DNA of 64,000 nucleotides from Adineta vaga (Eukaryota; Rotifera), in contig CP075497.1 in the NCBI GenBank assembly GCA_021613535.1, positions 11,656,001 through 11,720,000 on the forward strand, written 5' to 3'. The notes beneath the pieces are model-generated. The model was given only the letters and a program-made list of their open reading frames with translations. It was not told the origin of the DNA and did not search any database. The position numbers were made by a program, and so were the translations under genes. Shown piece after piece: positions 11,039 through 22,321 of the stretch; the first letter of the stretch is position 1, and each line of letters begins with the position of its first letter.

Positions 11039-12120
11039 ATGAACTTCTTTATTATTATTTTCTCATGTATTTTTATGTTAACAATTAAAGATTCAATTCA
11101 CACTTATCCATTGCCTGTTTCTTCTGCGTAAGTTTTACATTATTTTCTTTCATCAATTCACTTCTTACATATGATTTTTAGGCTTGATAGTCTATCTCCT
11201 AGTCAAATTGATCAACTTTGTTCGTATATGTCACAGTTCGTTTTTGATCTTAGTCATAGATATATTCCTATCCGAAGTTTATCATTTAGAATACCACAAA
11301 AACAAGAAAATGTGATTGAAACAAAAACGTTAAAATCTGAAACAACGTATGTTTAATTGTAAAATCATTTCAATATCTTTGAATGATTCTTTTCTTTTTC
11401 AGAGAAAAACGTTATGCGATGCCATTTCCTGATATGAATCGATTTTTATCTACGAGTCATAAAATTCATCATCATCATGAACCAACAATGAAAAGTGGAG
11501 CAGAACTAAGTGAAACAAAAAAACATGATTTTCATGCTTATTTATGCAGGTAATTAGCAAATTTTTTTTGTTGTCATAGGATCATTTCACTTTGTTTATT
11601 CTTCTAGTATAACAAAAGATTCAGAAGAAATGACAAATTTCATAAGTATTTTCATTGAAGAACATGGAGAAGCACCTGCATTTAATATCTTTGAATCATG
11701 TGCAGAAGTTTCAAAACGGTAAATTTCCATTGAAATGAATAGAATGTTTACTATTCTTCGATATTTTAGCGATCTTTCTCAATTAGAAGAGAGAAAGAAC
11801 AATGGATTATCTTCAGTTATTCATTTCAATGAACTATCGTATGTGTATCTCATTTGACAATGAAGTTTTGAATTTTGTTTATTCACTAAGACAATACTGT
11901 TCAAATCGTCCACAACCACGATTTGTTAAACGATGGAAACATTCGGTTGAAGGACCGATTTCAATTGATTTCATTCATCAAATGCTTGAATCTCGTAAAG
12001 TTAAATCATATCCATATCCAGCTGAAATGGATCCTTATCTTGTGTAAGTTAAACTATTGTTCTAATAAAAAACAAAATCTTCTCGTTTTTTTTCTTCTTC
12101 TTCATTTTAGTGGAAGATGA
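11039..12120 (+). CDS. Putative secreted prohormone with amidated C-terminal peptide
   Basis: Seven exons (11039-11127, 11182-11346, 11403-11549, 11608-11718, 11770-11838, 11891-12043, 12111-12120) give 247 residues; the last exon is only 10 bases. I do not recognise the family. Residues 1-20 form a signal peptide (MNFFIIIFSCIFMLTIKDS). Dibasic KR sites occur at TTEKR, VSKR and FVKR, and the protein ends DPYLVGR, so trimming of the final Arg and Gly would leave an amidated Val. Four cysteines lie in the processed part (LCSYM, YLCRS, FESCA, QYCSN). This layout is that of a neuropeptide or hormone precursor, but a secreted protein of another kind cannot be excluded. Phases of all six introns agree, which supports the model. 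Confidence 0.6.
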
Positions 12121-12695
12121 ATAAACAAAGGTAGAGACGACGAAGATGTTATACATGAGAAATAACCATCAACTGACTCTTGCCTTTTTGCTTTTGCTTA
12201 TTTAGAAATTTAAAAAAAAATATATGAAAAGAGATCGTAGCGATAATCAGCACGTCTACGATCAGATATTTAATAAATAATATATTGTTGAGTGGTACCT
12301 GCAAATATCTTTTTTTCCGTTTGTTTTCAATTCTCTCATCTTGCTATTCATTATTCTTGTTTATTTTCATCATGTGCAAATTAATAATAAATTTAATACA
12401 ATTATGAAGGAATAAACAACGGATAAGGAAATGTTTCTCTTTATAATCTCATGACAAAACGGGATATTTTCGAGATTATTATGAACCTTGAAAAGAAAAT
12501 TAATGTTCTTAAATTAACAAACGAAAAAAATGAAATATGAACTACTATGAATATTTCTTATTGAAATATCCTAATGTTATTCTATATATATATATATATA
12601 ACCATGTTATTTTTTGTCTATTCTTCCATTGAATGAATGTTATACATCTGTGACAAGCTACTACATTTCTATATTAAATATTTTACACGTAAAAT
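12121..12695. other. Intergenic with (TA)n run
   Basis: 3' UTR of the prohormone-like gene followed by AT-rich DNA with a short TA dinucleotide run at about 12583-12600. Nothing else recognised. Confidence 0.4.
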
Positions 12696-12881
12696 ATGTT
12701 TGGTTTGATTGTATTATTAGTTACTTTAACTTTAATCACATATAATTGTTGTGAACCATCGAATATAAATATTCTTATTGATGATCAACAAGACCAATGT
12801 TCAAGAAAATCGAATGATGATGATTCATTATGTGAAGATCCGAAGGTTAGCTTAAAAATTATTGCCATCTATTGTATGTAA
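12696..12881 (+). CDS. Small secreted ORF, possibly a first exon
   Basis: An ATG frame of 61 codons with a clean hydrophobic signal peptide (MFGLIVLLVTLTLITYNC) followed by a short acidic, Cys-containing part (DDQQDQCSRKSNDDDS). After GAAGATCCGAAG there is a possible donor GTTAGC at 12847, so the real product may continue in another exon that I could not identify. The sequence downstream to 13284 is a pyrimidine-rich leader of the next gene. Unrecognised; may be a short secreted peptide or a truncated relic. Confidence 0.3.
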   Translation: MFGLIVLLVTLTLITYNCCEPSNINILIDDQQDQCSRKSNDDDSLCEDPKVSLKIIAIYCM

Positions 12882-13284
12882 TATTTATGGAGGAAACTGA
12901 TGATAACAGTGGATCGATTTCATTAGTTGGTGTACACGTCAGCACGTGTATTATATGTTATTATGTTGTCCTCTATAGCCCAGCTGAGCAGGCATTTTCT
13001 TTCTTTTTTTTCTTTCTCATCTTTTCTATTGCAGTCGAAGCCTCCACTTCGTTTTTCTTTTTTTTTCTCTTCGAGAAAAGGGGTTACACTTCTATGATGC
13101 TTGTTTTTCTCTCTTAGATGATTTCATATTCTTATTTTTGCCTCTATGTAGAAGACACTTTGTAAAGTAAACGATGTGACGAGCGAACACATCAGTCGAT
13201 CGAACGAAAGATTTGAAAATAGTTTGAAACTTTTGCTTTTAGATTTTCGATCAATTAACGTCGTCAAACCTTCATTTAGAAAAA

Positions 13285-13933
13285 ATGGCTGAAAATAACG
13301 AACGTACATTTATCATGATTAAACCCGATGGTGTTCAACGTGGACTTGTTGGTGATATTCTTCGCCGATTTGAACAACGTGGATACAAACTCGTTGCGCT
13401 TAAAATGATCCAAGTAAGATTCATTTTTATTTTTGAAGAAACAAAAGAAACATTTTTCATTTCTTATTTCTAGGCACCACGAGCTTTACTCGAAAGCCAT
13501 TATGAAGAACACAAAGGCAAAAAATTCTATGAACCACTCTTAACTTATATTGGTAGTGGACCAGTTGTTGCTATGGTATGAGAATATATGGAATTTTTTT
13601 TCTTTTTTGAAAATATTGGGTTTTCTTTTTTTTTCAAGGTTTGGGAAGGTTTAAACGTTATCACAGTTGGTCGTAAAATGCTTGGTGCTACTGATCCAGC
13701 TAAATCAGAACCTGGCACAATCCGTGGTGATTATGCTATCGTTACCGGACGGTAAGATATTGAAATTCGTCGTCTGAATAATTTCATTTATTGGTTTGTG
13801 TTTGAAATTTTTTAGTAACATTGTTCACGGTAGTGATTCAGACAAAGCCGCTAAACGCGAAATTGACTTATGGTTCCGTCCAGATGAAGTTGCCAACTGG
13901 CCACATACCGCTGAACGATGGATCTATGAATAA
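13285..13933 (+). CDS. NME1: Nucleoside diphosphate kinase (NME1/awd type)
   Basis: Exons 13285-13413, 13474-13575, 13639-13751 and 13816-13933 give 153 residues, the normal length of group I NDP kinases. It begins [18 protein letters not shown] and carries the active-site motif NIVHGSDS with the phosphorylated His119; [20 protein letters not shown] and the C-terminal ERWIYE are also typical. The enzyme transfers the gamma-phosphate between nucleoside triphosphates and diphosphates as a hexamer in the cytosol. A long pyrimidine-rich stretch at 13005-13075 and an acceptor-like TTTTGCTTTTAG at about 13230-13241 lie in the leader. Confident assignment; which of the NME1/NME2 paralogues cannot be said. 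Confidence 0.95.
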
Positions 13934-16022
13934 ATATGACATAGAATTCAACTGGAACAGACAACAGATTATTTAGTCGATCTAGAAAGCTGCTTTTAGT
14001 GTCTTTTTTTCTCTTATGAAACTATTTTTACCGGTGTCACCTTTTGTGTTTATGTTGTTTTCACTGTCTGTATTCCGAAAAGAATTGAAACGATGACAAG
14101 AGAATATATACTGGATTTAAAATCATATCTTGATTCATTCTTATTTTAAATTCTGTCAAACGACAATTATCGATCTAAGGTCAATCTAACATTAACCTAT
14201 CGAGTTATCTTTGAGAGGTTAGATCTGATTGGTAAAAGAATATTCTGTTACTAATTATGTCTTCAAAAGATGCATTTCTATGATTATTAAAGAGAAACAT
14301 TAGAAGACTGTCATTTGATAAGAAGCCCGTTTTCGGACAGAAATACGCTCCTTACCATGGTATTCAATCATATTAATAAACGAACTTGGTTGTCACGACT
14401 TTTCATAACGTGTCTCGTATAAAAAAAGTATTTGTCTGACGAAAATCCGCAGTTCTTTAAGTACGAAGGAGAAATTTGATACGAAAGAATGTTGTACGAC
14501 GAATAATCTAAATGCTTGGGTTCAAGTGAATTATTTTGAAATTAAAGAAAAATGGCACAAGCGTATGTTTATTGATGAGTATATATATTATCGAAACTAG
14601 CTGACTCAATTCGAACGATAAAATCACGTTTTTTAAATCCTTCAATGAGAATAATCTTTAGATTTTATTCAGATTCATGATATCACATTTTTAACTTCAA
14701 ATATTAATACTCTATAGACAATCAAAGTAATGTTTTGAAAGGGTAATGTATTAAAATCATAAATGTTACATAATTTATTCCGTCCTTGATCAAACTAGAC
14801 ATTGTGTTGTAGAATAATTCATATAGAAAAAAACTATCGCAATCGATTATTGTTGAAAACATTCGAACACTACTAATAAACATGACAAAATCATCAATTA
14901 AAATGACACTTGAGCAACTGATAACGTAGTATTTATCAATCATTCGATTCTCTTCAAAATTGCATATCTAGTATAGAACAAGAGTAACAAATCGTACGAT
15001 TAATCATTGATGATGAAGATCAGAGATTGAATATACTACAAAGTTTACGTCATACAAATCAATAGTAAAATGATTCTTTGTAGATCAAAAATTACACTAT
15101 GATATTTATATTATTCTTGAAATAAATGTTGTCTATTTTATGATCTTATTAGTCAAGATTTTCTTCAGAGAAATCAACAACGATTATTTAACAAAAGGAT
15201 TAAATCTTTGCATATATGATATAGTTTAAGTGCTCATCTCAATGACGACGACAATAAAATTAATTCTTCTTCGTTTCAAAAAGCTTTTTTGTTTGAACAG
15301 ACTTATAAAAAGCTTGTCGATTTTATGATATAATTCTCTCTTTCTCTCGCTCCCCTTATCGTTTCAGCTGTATCCATATGTAAAAAAAAGTAAATAGATC
15401 ACCTGTGTTAGTTAAAAAGCTGTTATCATTGTGAATTATCATTTTTCTCGTTTCTTCATTTTCCTTACATATCTTCATTGCACGCCTTTTTCGGCGTTTT
15501 TTTTCGCTCTCTCAGACAGAATCAAATATTTCTCATACATGAAATAAGTATTCATTTCGTTTTTTATCCTGAAAAACCCACACGCACACACATTTTCATT
15601 TTCGTGTATATCTGTAAGTAAGAGAAAAAAAGCGAAGGCTAAACGACGACGACGAAAAAGAGAGAGAGAGAGAGAGGCGGCTGACTGTCATCATCATAGA
15701 GAAACGAACAGAGAGAGGGAGAAAGATTGTTGTGCACTTAAGATAAGACTCTTTTACTTTGTATATGTGTGGTGAAGAATAAATATATATCATGAGAGAG
15801 AGAGAGAGTAGAGTGATAAACGAAATGCGACGACGAACAACAGATGAAGTTCTGGTGAAGTAGTAAGATGAAACGCTTGTTGGAAAGATGTGGCCAGTTC
15901 TTGTGATAGTCCTCAAATCGAGATTGAATTTATTTTTTGAGATTATCACGAAAGCTGGTCGCACAAGTGTTTGTTCGTTCAATGTTTCGTTCCTAGAATT
16001 TCATTATACGATTTAGATATTT
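13934..16022. other. Intergenic, about 2.1 kb, with GA microsatellites
   Basis: AT-rich DNA between convergent genes. It holds (AG)n runs near 15661-15676 and 15794-15808 within a GA-rich patch from about 15640. No gene was recognised; open frames on the minus strand here are low-complexity Ser/Phe strings. Confidence 0.5.
15661..15808. repeat. GA-dinucleotide microsatellites
   Basis: Two pure AG/GA runs of 15-16 bases at about 15661-15676 and 15794-15808 in a purine-rich stretch. Simple repeats with no flanking mobile element seen. Confidence 0.7.
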
Positions 16023-18251
16023 TTAATTTCTTTTTAATTTATAGAAACCTGTGCGAGATTTTGAATGTGAAGCTGTAGCCGTTTCTCTTCCGCTGGTTGG
16101 TATTTCATCGGGTTCTTTACTTTTAAAAATAGGTTCACGACGATTCTTCAATAATGTTTGAATCTTTTCATAAGCTTCACATTCAGAAACAATAAAATCG
16201 TTTCGCTAGATAAAGAAAAGGAGAAAAGAAATAAGCTTTTATTTGTGTCGTTGTATTTTACTTGTAATTCAAGTCGAAGAAGACCTTGACTTGGATTCAC
16301 CGGTAATCCAGCTGATGACGAGTTTCGTGCTGAATAATTTAATTTAATAAACATTTCTTGATATTGTATTGCTTGAAGAAAATGTTGAATACCCGTTGAA
16401 GATATTCGATTTTCTTTTTTAAAAATAAAAGAGACTCAAATTTGAAATCGAAATCAAAGTAAATCTTACTTGTTAAATTTAAACTAAGTAAACATCGATT
16501 TCCCGGTAGAACAAGATCATCATTGATTAATTCAGCATTTTGATCAAGTAATGGAATACCTTCACCAAGATTAAACTGAAAAAAAAAATAATACAATGTC
16601 TATGTTGATACAAGACAAATCTTATTGAAATGCAAAGAAAGAATTGTTGATAAGAATCGAAAGAGAAAGTAATAATTTACGTCAGTTTCACTTTGAGTTG
16701 CTGAGCGAGTTCCTGCATTTTTATCGAAATTTTTCATTGTACTTGATAACTTTGGATTCTTTTCAGTACTTGGTTTACCAGCCGGACCTTTACTCGTTTT
16801 GCCAGCAGCTATTGTAGCACCAGCTTTCGCTGCTTTCTCTTCTTTTTTCGGACCTTTCGATGTATCTTTTCCATCTGCCTATTAACAAAAGGCAAAATTA
16901 TACAATCAAAGAAAAATAAAAACAAACTTTGCCACCGGTAGTACCAGTTCCACCTTTCATCTTTGCTGGTAATGTCGATGCTGCTAGACCAGATTTTTTT
17001 CTTGAAACACCTGTTGGACTTGAATTAAATGATGTTCGTCGATCGCCACGTCTAGCTGAATGAGCACCAGCTGCATTTTCTGATGATGAATATAGAATTA
17101 ATTTTCTTCGATAGACTAATTCTTCTTGTGTTAATGGAAATTTACTAAGAACTTCAGCAAGTTTTTCTGCACCTTGATCGGTAATATCATTAGCACTTAA
17201 ATTTAATACAAGTAAAGTTCGATTAAATTTTAAACTTCGTGCAATATATTCAGCACCAGTATCACCGAGAGAATTATAGGCTAAATTAAGTGTTTGTAAT
17301 TTTTTATTTTGTCGACGTTCAGTTCCTAAACCTTGAGCAATTGAAGCAGCACCACGTTCAGTAATTCGACAATGTCGAAGTGATAAATTTACAATTGGAG
17401 AAGTATCATCCATTAAAAGAACGTCATAACGTTCGAGAGGTATTGGATTATTATCGAGAATCAATGTACGAATATTTGGACATTTTGGAAGAAAAGAAGC
17501 AAGTTGTTTTAATGTTTCATCCGTTAAACTTGTATGCCAGAAATGAAGTGTATGTAAACGTTCAAGTGTTGGGAAAGATTGAGAGAAAATATCTAAGATT
17601 TGACGATCAATTTTCCATGCATGAATATAGATTTCTGTAAGAGTATCTTGTTTATCAGGATTGTCCATTTCTAATTGAATTTTTGGTTTAAAATATTCGA
17701 GATGATCACGAAGAGTGTAAGTTTTCGGTATTGCTTCTTCTATAAGAAAACTATACTGAGAAAAAGATAACTTCATTTCGGAAAATTACGAACCACGCGC
17801 AGATTCTCCAAGATCACCTTCCGTATGAGATTGTTGCTGTAGGAGTGCAGCAGCGGCGGCAGCCGCGGCCGCGGCAGCTTCACGTTCTTTATTTGCTGCC
17901 GCTTTGCCACCTTTCGGTGCTGCTTTATCTTTCACTTCTGCTGTTGATGATGTTGCCATTGAAGTTCCTGGTACACGTGCTCGTGGGACAATCGGTATGA
18001 TAAAATTAATTTGTGCTTGTCGACATAATGCTTCGAAATCTTCGAGAAACTTTCCTTTGCAATGATAAGGTTCCGCTAATAAATAAAAATATTAAAATGA
18101 ATATTTTATTTTATTCTCAATAGAATCTTCGTTTAATTGTTTTATTTTTCTCTTTCCTGTTTAAATAATTAATACCTGAATCGCTCTTTTTTGCAGCATT
18201 ACTTGCAGCACTTGCTGCTGTTGGTTTGATACGCGCTGCTTTGCTTGTCAT
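16023..18251 (-). CDS. LRRC71: LRRC71-like leucine-rich repeat protein
   Basis: Seven exons on the minus strand: 18251-18176, 18075-17794, 17739-16928, 16878-16681, 16575-16470, 16413-16262 and 16205-16023, giving 602 residues with consistent phases. After a low-complexity N-terminus with a ten-alanine tract, exon 3 has EIYIHAWKIDRQILDIFSQS and several leucine-rich repeats (LKQLASFLPKCPNIRTL, IVNLSLRHCRITERGA, LQTLNLAYNSLGDTGA). A basic Lys/Ser-rich linker follows, then a final repeat pair (LSLNLTKNRISSTG; LLRLELQRNDF). This order, including the split last repeats, matches human LRRC71, a poorly studied protein expressed in ciliated cells. Two donors are unusual (GTTCGT at intron 2, GTTTGT at intron 3). 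Confidence 0.8.
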
Positions 18252-18585
18252 TTCATAATGAATTAAAAAGAAATTGTAAAAGACGAAGAAAAAAGGGTTT
18301 TGTTAAGTTTGAAGTTAAATGATTGAAAGAAATAGAAGAAGAAAAAATGCTAAGAGAAAAGTTTGTGTGGACGACGTGAACAATGTCATTGTTCTCGTCG
18401 TTAACGACATCAATAAGCAAAGGTGAGTGAGAAGTGTTGTTGTTTGTATTAAATCATTTCAATTTCTTCGTCATTTTTCTTCTTTTTTTTTCTCAAGTGA
18501 GTCAACATAAGGGAATGAAATAGAGAAGAGAAAAAAGAGCTATTTGAACAAATCAAAGAGTAACAATCTTTTGTAACACATTTCT
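18252..18585. other. Upstream region of LRRC71-like gene
   Basis: About 330 bases, purine/pyrimidine-rich, presumably containing the LRRC71 promoter and the 3' end of the small minus-strand ORF above it. No motif assigned. Confidence 0.35.
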
Positions 18586-18759
18586 TTATTCACCTTTTTC
18601 ATCACTTAAATCATCATTAATTGTCGAAGATGAAGAACGCTTTGATAAACTTTTACGATGATGGACACTTCTTAAGAATACAAATGAATTAGGCCATTTA
18701 CAAAATTAAAACTCAATGGAGAAAATCCGACAGATGATGTCTACTTACTTTGGTGGCAT
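18586..18759 (-). CDS. Very small basic ORF, 31 residues, two exons
   Basis: Minus-strand exons 18759-18749 and 18670-18586 joined over a 78-base intron (GTAAGT..TTCTTAAG) read M-P-P-K-S-V-H-H-R-K-S-L, then a serine run and an acidic tail. The stop codon TAA is embedded in an AATAAA polyadenylation signal (GAATAAAG). The strong donor and overlapping poly(A) signal argue for a transcript. A tiny protein of this kind is not recognised, and it could be the end of a longer transcript whose upstream exons I did not find. Confidence 0.25.
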
Positions 18760-18942
18760 ATCTTTTCTTTGTGTACAAGAGAAAAAAAACCGTCGATTTT
18801 CTTTCTTTATATATATATGATAGAATAAAAAATGAAGTCTGACATATGAAATAAATCGGATCAATTTATAAATCACTGTTCGTTTACACACTTGAACAAC
18901 TTCACTTTTCTTTCCAAATAAATCAAATTTGCATATGAAACA

Positions 18943-19632
18943 TTAGTTATTCATCCAAGAATCACCGTCGTTCTCGCCAATGTTTAATAATGAATTAAAA
19001 TTTATTGATCGAAAAAATTCTAATCGATGAAAATCAGGTTTGTCACTATCGATCGGTGCTGGATAAAGAGATTCATAAATTCGTTGATCATTTTCTCCAT
19101 GAATAGCATAGGCATTGAATCGATCAATATGAGCGGGAAAAAGTGCGCGAGGAATTTGTGCTTGCCCAATCCATCGATTTGATGAGGGTCGTTCGACTTG
19201 ATAGAAAGGTAATGGTAACATTTGTTTTAATTCTTTTCGACGATCAAGTAAAAGAAGAACAAGATAATGACCATGAGGAGAAAATTCCAATTCAAGATAA
19301 TGATTTGTTGACGACGAGAGAAAGAAAAGCTCGACAACTTCATAATTCCATAATTCAGGATATGGACCAGGATTCAATGATTTGGTCGGAGGAGCTGGAT
19401 CGTTGAAGAATGGTGCGTCGATTTTAATTACAAGATGATTTTTATCATCACTTGTTGAAAGACTAATTTGAACTGGTTGATGATCAATAATCGGTTTCGA
19501 ATTCCATTGATTTTCAATCGAAAAATTCATCTTTCTTGCACTTGTTCGACGTTTAGTCAATAGATATAAAATAATGATTGTTAAACTACTATAGATAAGC
19601 AATTTGATAAATTGTTTCTTATCATTGACCAT
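18943..19632 (-). CDS. C4orf33: UPF0462 protein, C4orf33 homologue with N-terminal membrane anchor
   Basis: Single exon, 229 residues. From about residue 35 it matches the human C4orf33 (UPF0462) pattern throughout: FSIENQWNSKPI, APFFNDPAPP, ELWNYEVVELFFL, YLELEFSPHGHYLVLLL, FNAYAIHG, YESLYPAP and PDFHRLEFF. The fold is thought to be a carbohydrate-binding-like beta-sandwich; the function is unknown. Unlike the human protein, it starts with about 34 extra residues containing a hydrophobic helix (KLLIYSSLTIIILYLLTKRR), so it is probably membrane-anchored, or that helix is a signal sequence. An in-frame ATG after the helix (MNFSIENQ) could give a soluble form. Confidence 0.85.
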   Translation of the reverse strand: MVNDKKQFIKLLIYSSLTIIILYLLTKRRTSARKMNFSIENQWNSKPIIDHQPVQISLSTSDDKNHLVIKIDAPFFNDPAPPTKSLNPGPYPELWNYEVVELFFLSSSTNHYLELEFSPHGHYLVLLLLDRRKELKQMLPLPFYQVERPSSNRWIGQAQIPRALFPAHIDRFNAYAIHGENDQRIYESLYPAPIDSDKPDFHRLEFFRSINFNSLLNIGENDGDSWMNN

Positions 19633-20071
19633 AGAAAAAAAAGAGATAGATAGTTTTACTTTCTAAAATTTCATAGAAAAAAAAACGAATCCTTATTTAT
19701 TCGATTTATTTACATAAGTAATAGAGAAATTTCAGATATAATTTAGTTTCATTTATTTTATTCAATCGAATGAAGGTCAAGAGAGACATAACAGATGTTT
19801 TGGAATAATCTAAAAGAATCCAGACAAACAAATACTTCGATGAAAGATTCGATTCTCCATCGATACTTTTATTCTATGAATATAAAGTGAACTAATCTGC
19901 CATTACTTCAGTCAATGAATTAGTTGATATAAAAGTTTTCTTTTTCTTTATTATATTATGAAAATATATAAATATACACACGCACACAGATATTACAAAC
20001 TAGTTATTCTCGATTTATCAGATCTTAACCGTTTGTTTTCATTAACTTAATAACAAAGATGAAGAATTAAC
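19633..20071. other. Intergenic, 439 bases
   Basis: AT-rich spacer between two minus-strand genes; holds the promoter of the C4orf33 homologue and the 3' UTR of the kinase gene. No splice-acceptor next to the downstream ATG, so this pair is probably not an operon. Confidence 0.4.
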
Positions 20072-22179
20072 CTAGGCTTTTTGTGATTCTAATTGCAATT
20101 CTAATTCTTGAATTCTCTTCTCTTTATCACGTAATGTTTCCTGTAATTGATCAATAATCATTTGTTTCGTTGAACTTTGTCGTTTTCTTATTCGTTGTTG
20201 AATTTCTTTCGAATATTTCATTAAAATTTCCTCCACACTTAATCGTTTTTCACTTTCAATCTGTACTAATTGTTCAATGAGACTCGTTTCAAATGGATAA
20301 TTTTCTGCGAAAATCTCTCCAACTTCCATATATGCACGTAAATCACTTAAACGACGACAGCGTTCGCTTTCCGTAACGAAAATATTGAATAATTCAAAAA
20401 GTACAATTCCTAAACTATATGAATCGGAATATGCTGTTGCAATACAATGATGTGAATTGAGTTGTTCAGGTGGAGCATATAAAGGAGTTCCAACACCTGC
20501 GGATTCGTCGGTTTTAAAGTGTGATGGTGATTTTGAGGTGACTTCAGAACCGAAGATTGTCGCTAAACCAAAATCTCCTAAACGAACATGAACAGATGAT
20601 CGATCTTTTTTATTATATGAGAGAAGAATATTTCGTGGTTTAATATCACGATGAACAATCGATTGAGAATGAAGATACTAAAAGAATCGAATAGATTTAT
20701 CTTATTAATGGATAGGATCTTACTTGAACTGCAGATAGAAGTTGTTTGAATAGATGCCAACATTCACTTTGACCTAATTCATTCAATGTATAAGATACAA
20801 TTTTCATTGTATCTGACGTTTCATCAATAATCACTTGATCACGATGACGCAACCAATCGTATAATGTTGTATCACAGAATTGCATTTGAATAAAAAGGAC
20901 AAGGCGAGAATTGATATATTTTGATTGAGGAGTAGGAGTAGTTGAATCGAGTTCATCATGTGTCGTTTGAAATGGTACCAATTGTTTAGTTTTTGAACTT
21001 TCAATTGTTGTTGAATATTGGGAAAGACTTTTGGAACGAGTGAAAGATATATTACTACGATCTGAATGAGATTTACGATGACTTTGAATATTAGAAGTTT
21101 GACTTTGTAATCCAAGATCGGATTCACCGGTAGTATCCTCATCATCATCATCTGGTGAAGTCGATGAATATTTTGTTTGGGACTTTTCTTCTTTAATTGA
21201 AGAAGATGAATTTTTAAATTCAATTAATTTATCAAATGAATCGAATCGATCATCTAGCGGAAGAGATTTTTGTGTTTGCAGATGGGGTGATGCTGATTTT
21301 TGTCGAGGTATCGTTGTTTCACATGGAACTAATTCCAACCATGCACAATGATATTGAACGATATTTGGATGACTTAATGATGCTAAAACTCTTACTTCAC
21401 GTAAGGCATATTTCGCTTGGCGACGTGTTCGATCTGAATTATCTTTGAAAACAATTTTCTTTATTGCATAAGTACAATCATCTAAACGATTTTTTGCACG
21501 AAAAACTGATCCTAAAAATAAAAATCATTGATGAAAGAAGAGAACAAACATTCATCTTACCAAAAGCACCTTTGCCTATTTTACTAAGCTCATAAAAATC
21601 TCGTGCATAACGTAAAACGACAATATTATCAAAACCATTCGATGAAACTGTTCCATTCATTGTTAAAGGTAATGGAACTTTTAATTGAATGTCTTGTTGA
21701 GGAATATCAATACTGATATTTGAAGCAGGCGTTACCGGAGGTGTTGGAATTGTTAGTAAAACTTTAGCAAATTCTTTTTCTAAAACACTGATAACTGTTG
21801 CTCCATCAGTTGTCGGTGGTGGAGGTTGTTGAATAATATTCAATGCTGTTTGAATTGTTGCTTGTAAAATTCTGACATAATTTTTCACAAAATATAATTG
21901 ATTTATGGCTATAGCTGACATATTCATTGATGCTGGAAGTAATCGACTAGTTGTAAATAGATGAAGTAATAATTGAACTAATGGACGTGTTTTATTTGGA
22001 TCATTATTTGTTAATGTTGATGAAAAAACTTCTAATAGAGCGAAAAATAATATTTGTAAAGAAATAACTTCTTGTTGTTTTAATGTTGGACAATGATTAA
22101 GAATTTGAACTGAACCACGATCAAATTGAGATATGGTATTATTCAAACGAGAATTTCCCTTTGACGATTTTGATGACAT
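20072..22179 (-). CDS. EIF2AK1: eIF2alpha kinase, HRI (EIF2AK1)-like
   Basis: Minus-strand exons 22179-21561, 21511-20724 and 20677-20072 give 670 residues. The helical N-terminal region (about 1-190) resembles the HRI regulatory domain. The kinase domain starts FYELSKIGKGAFGSVF, with Lys224 in YAIKKI, then LREVRVLASLSHPNIVQYHCAWLE. A Ser/Asp-rich insert of about 150 residues follows, as in the eIF2alpha kinase family. The catalytic loop is IVHRDIKPRNILL (Asp480), followed by GDFGLA (Asp504). The last 40 residues form a coiled coil (QLQETLRDKEKRIQELELQL), a feature of HRI rather than PERK, PKR or GCN2. Such kinases shut down translation by phosphorylating eIF2alpha. Residues that would bind heme cannot be confirmed by eye. 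The ATG lies 3 bases after an acceptor-like GTTCTTTTAG and 142 bases after SEC11. Confidence 0.72.
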
Positions 22180-22182
22180 TAT

Positions 22183-22193
22183 CTAAAAGAACA
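22183..22193 (-). promoter_or_regulatory. 3' splice acceptor just before kinase start
   Basis: On the minus strand TTGTTCTTTTAG is followed by ATA and the ATG of the HRI-like gene. The SEC11 stop codon is 142 bases upstream. Probable trans-splice site. Confidence 0.45.
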
Positions 22194-22321
22194 ATGGATG
22201 ATAATCGATTCTTTGTTTTTCCTTTCTCACAAAATCAAACAACAACAACAACAACAAAATAAAATAGAAGTGTTTTTTTTTCTTTTCTTTTGATGAAGAA
22301 TTAGTATTAGATCAATCTCTT

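Noticed and set aside
17380-17640. Plus-strand open frame within LRRC71
   Set aside because: Antisense to a well-supported leucine-rich repeat exon; no independent support.
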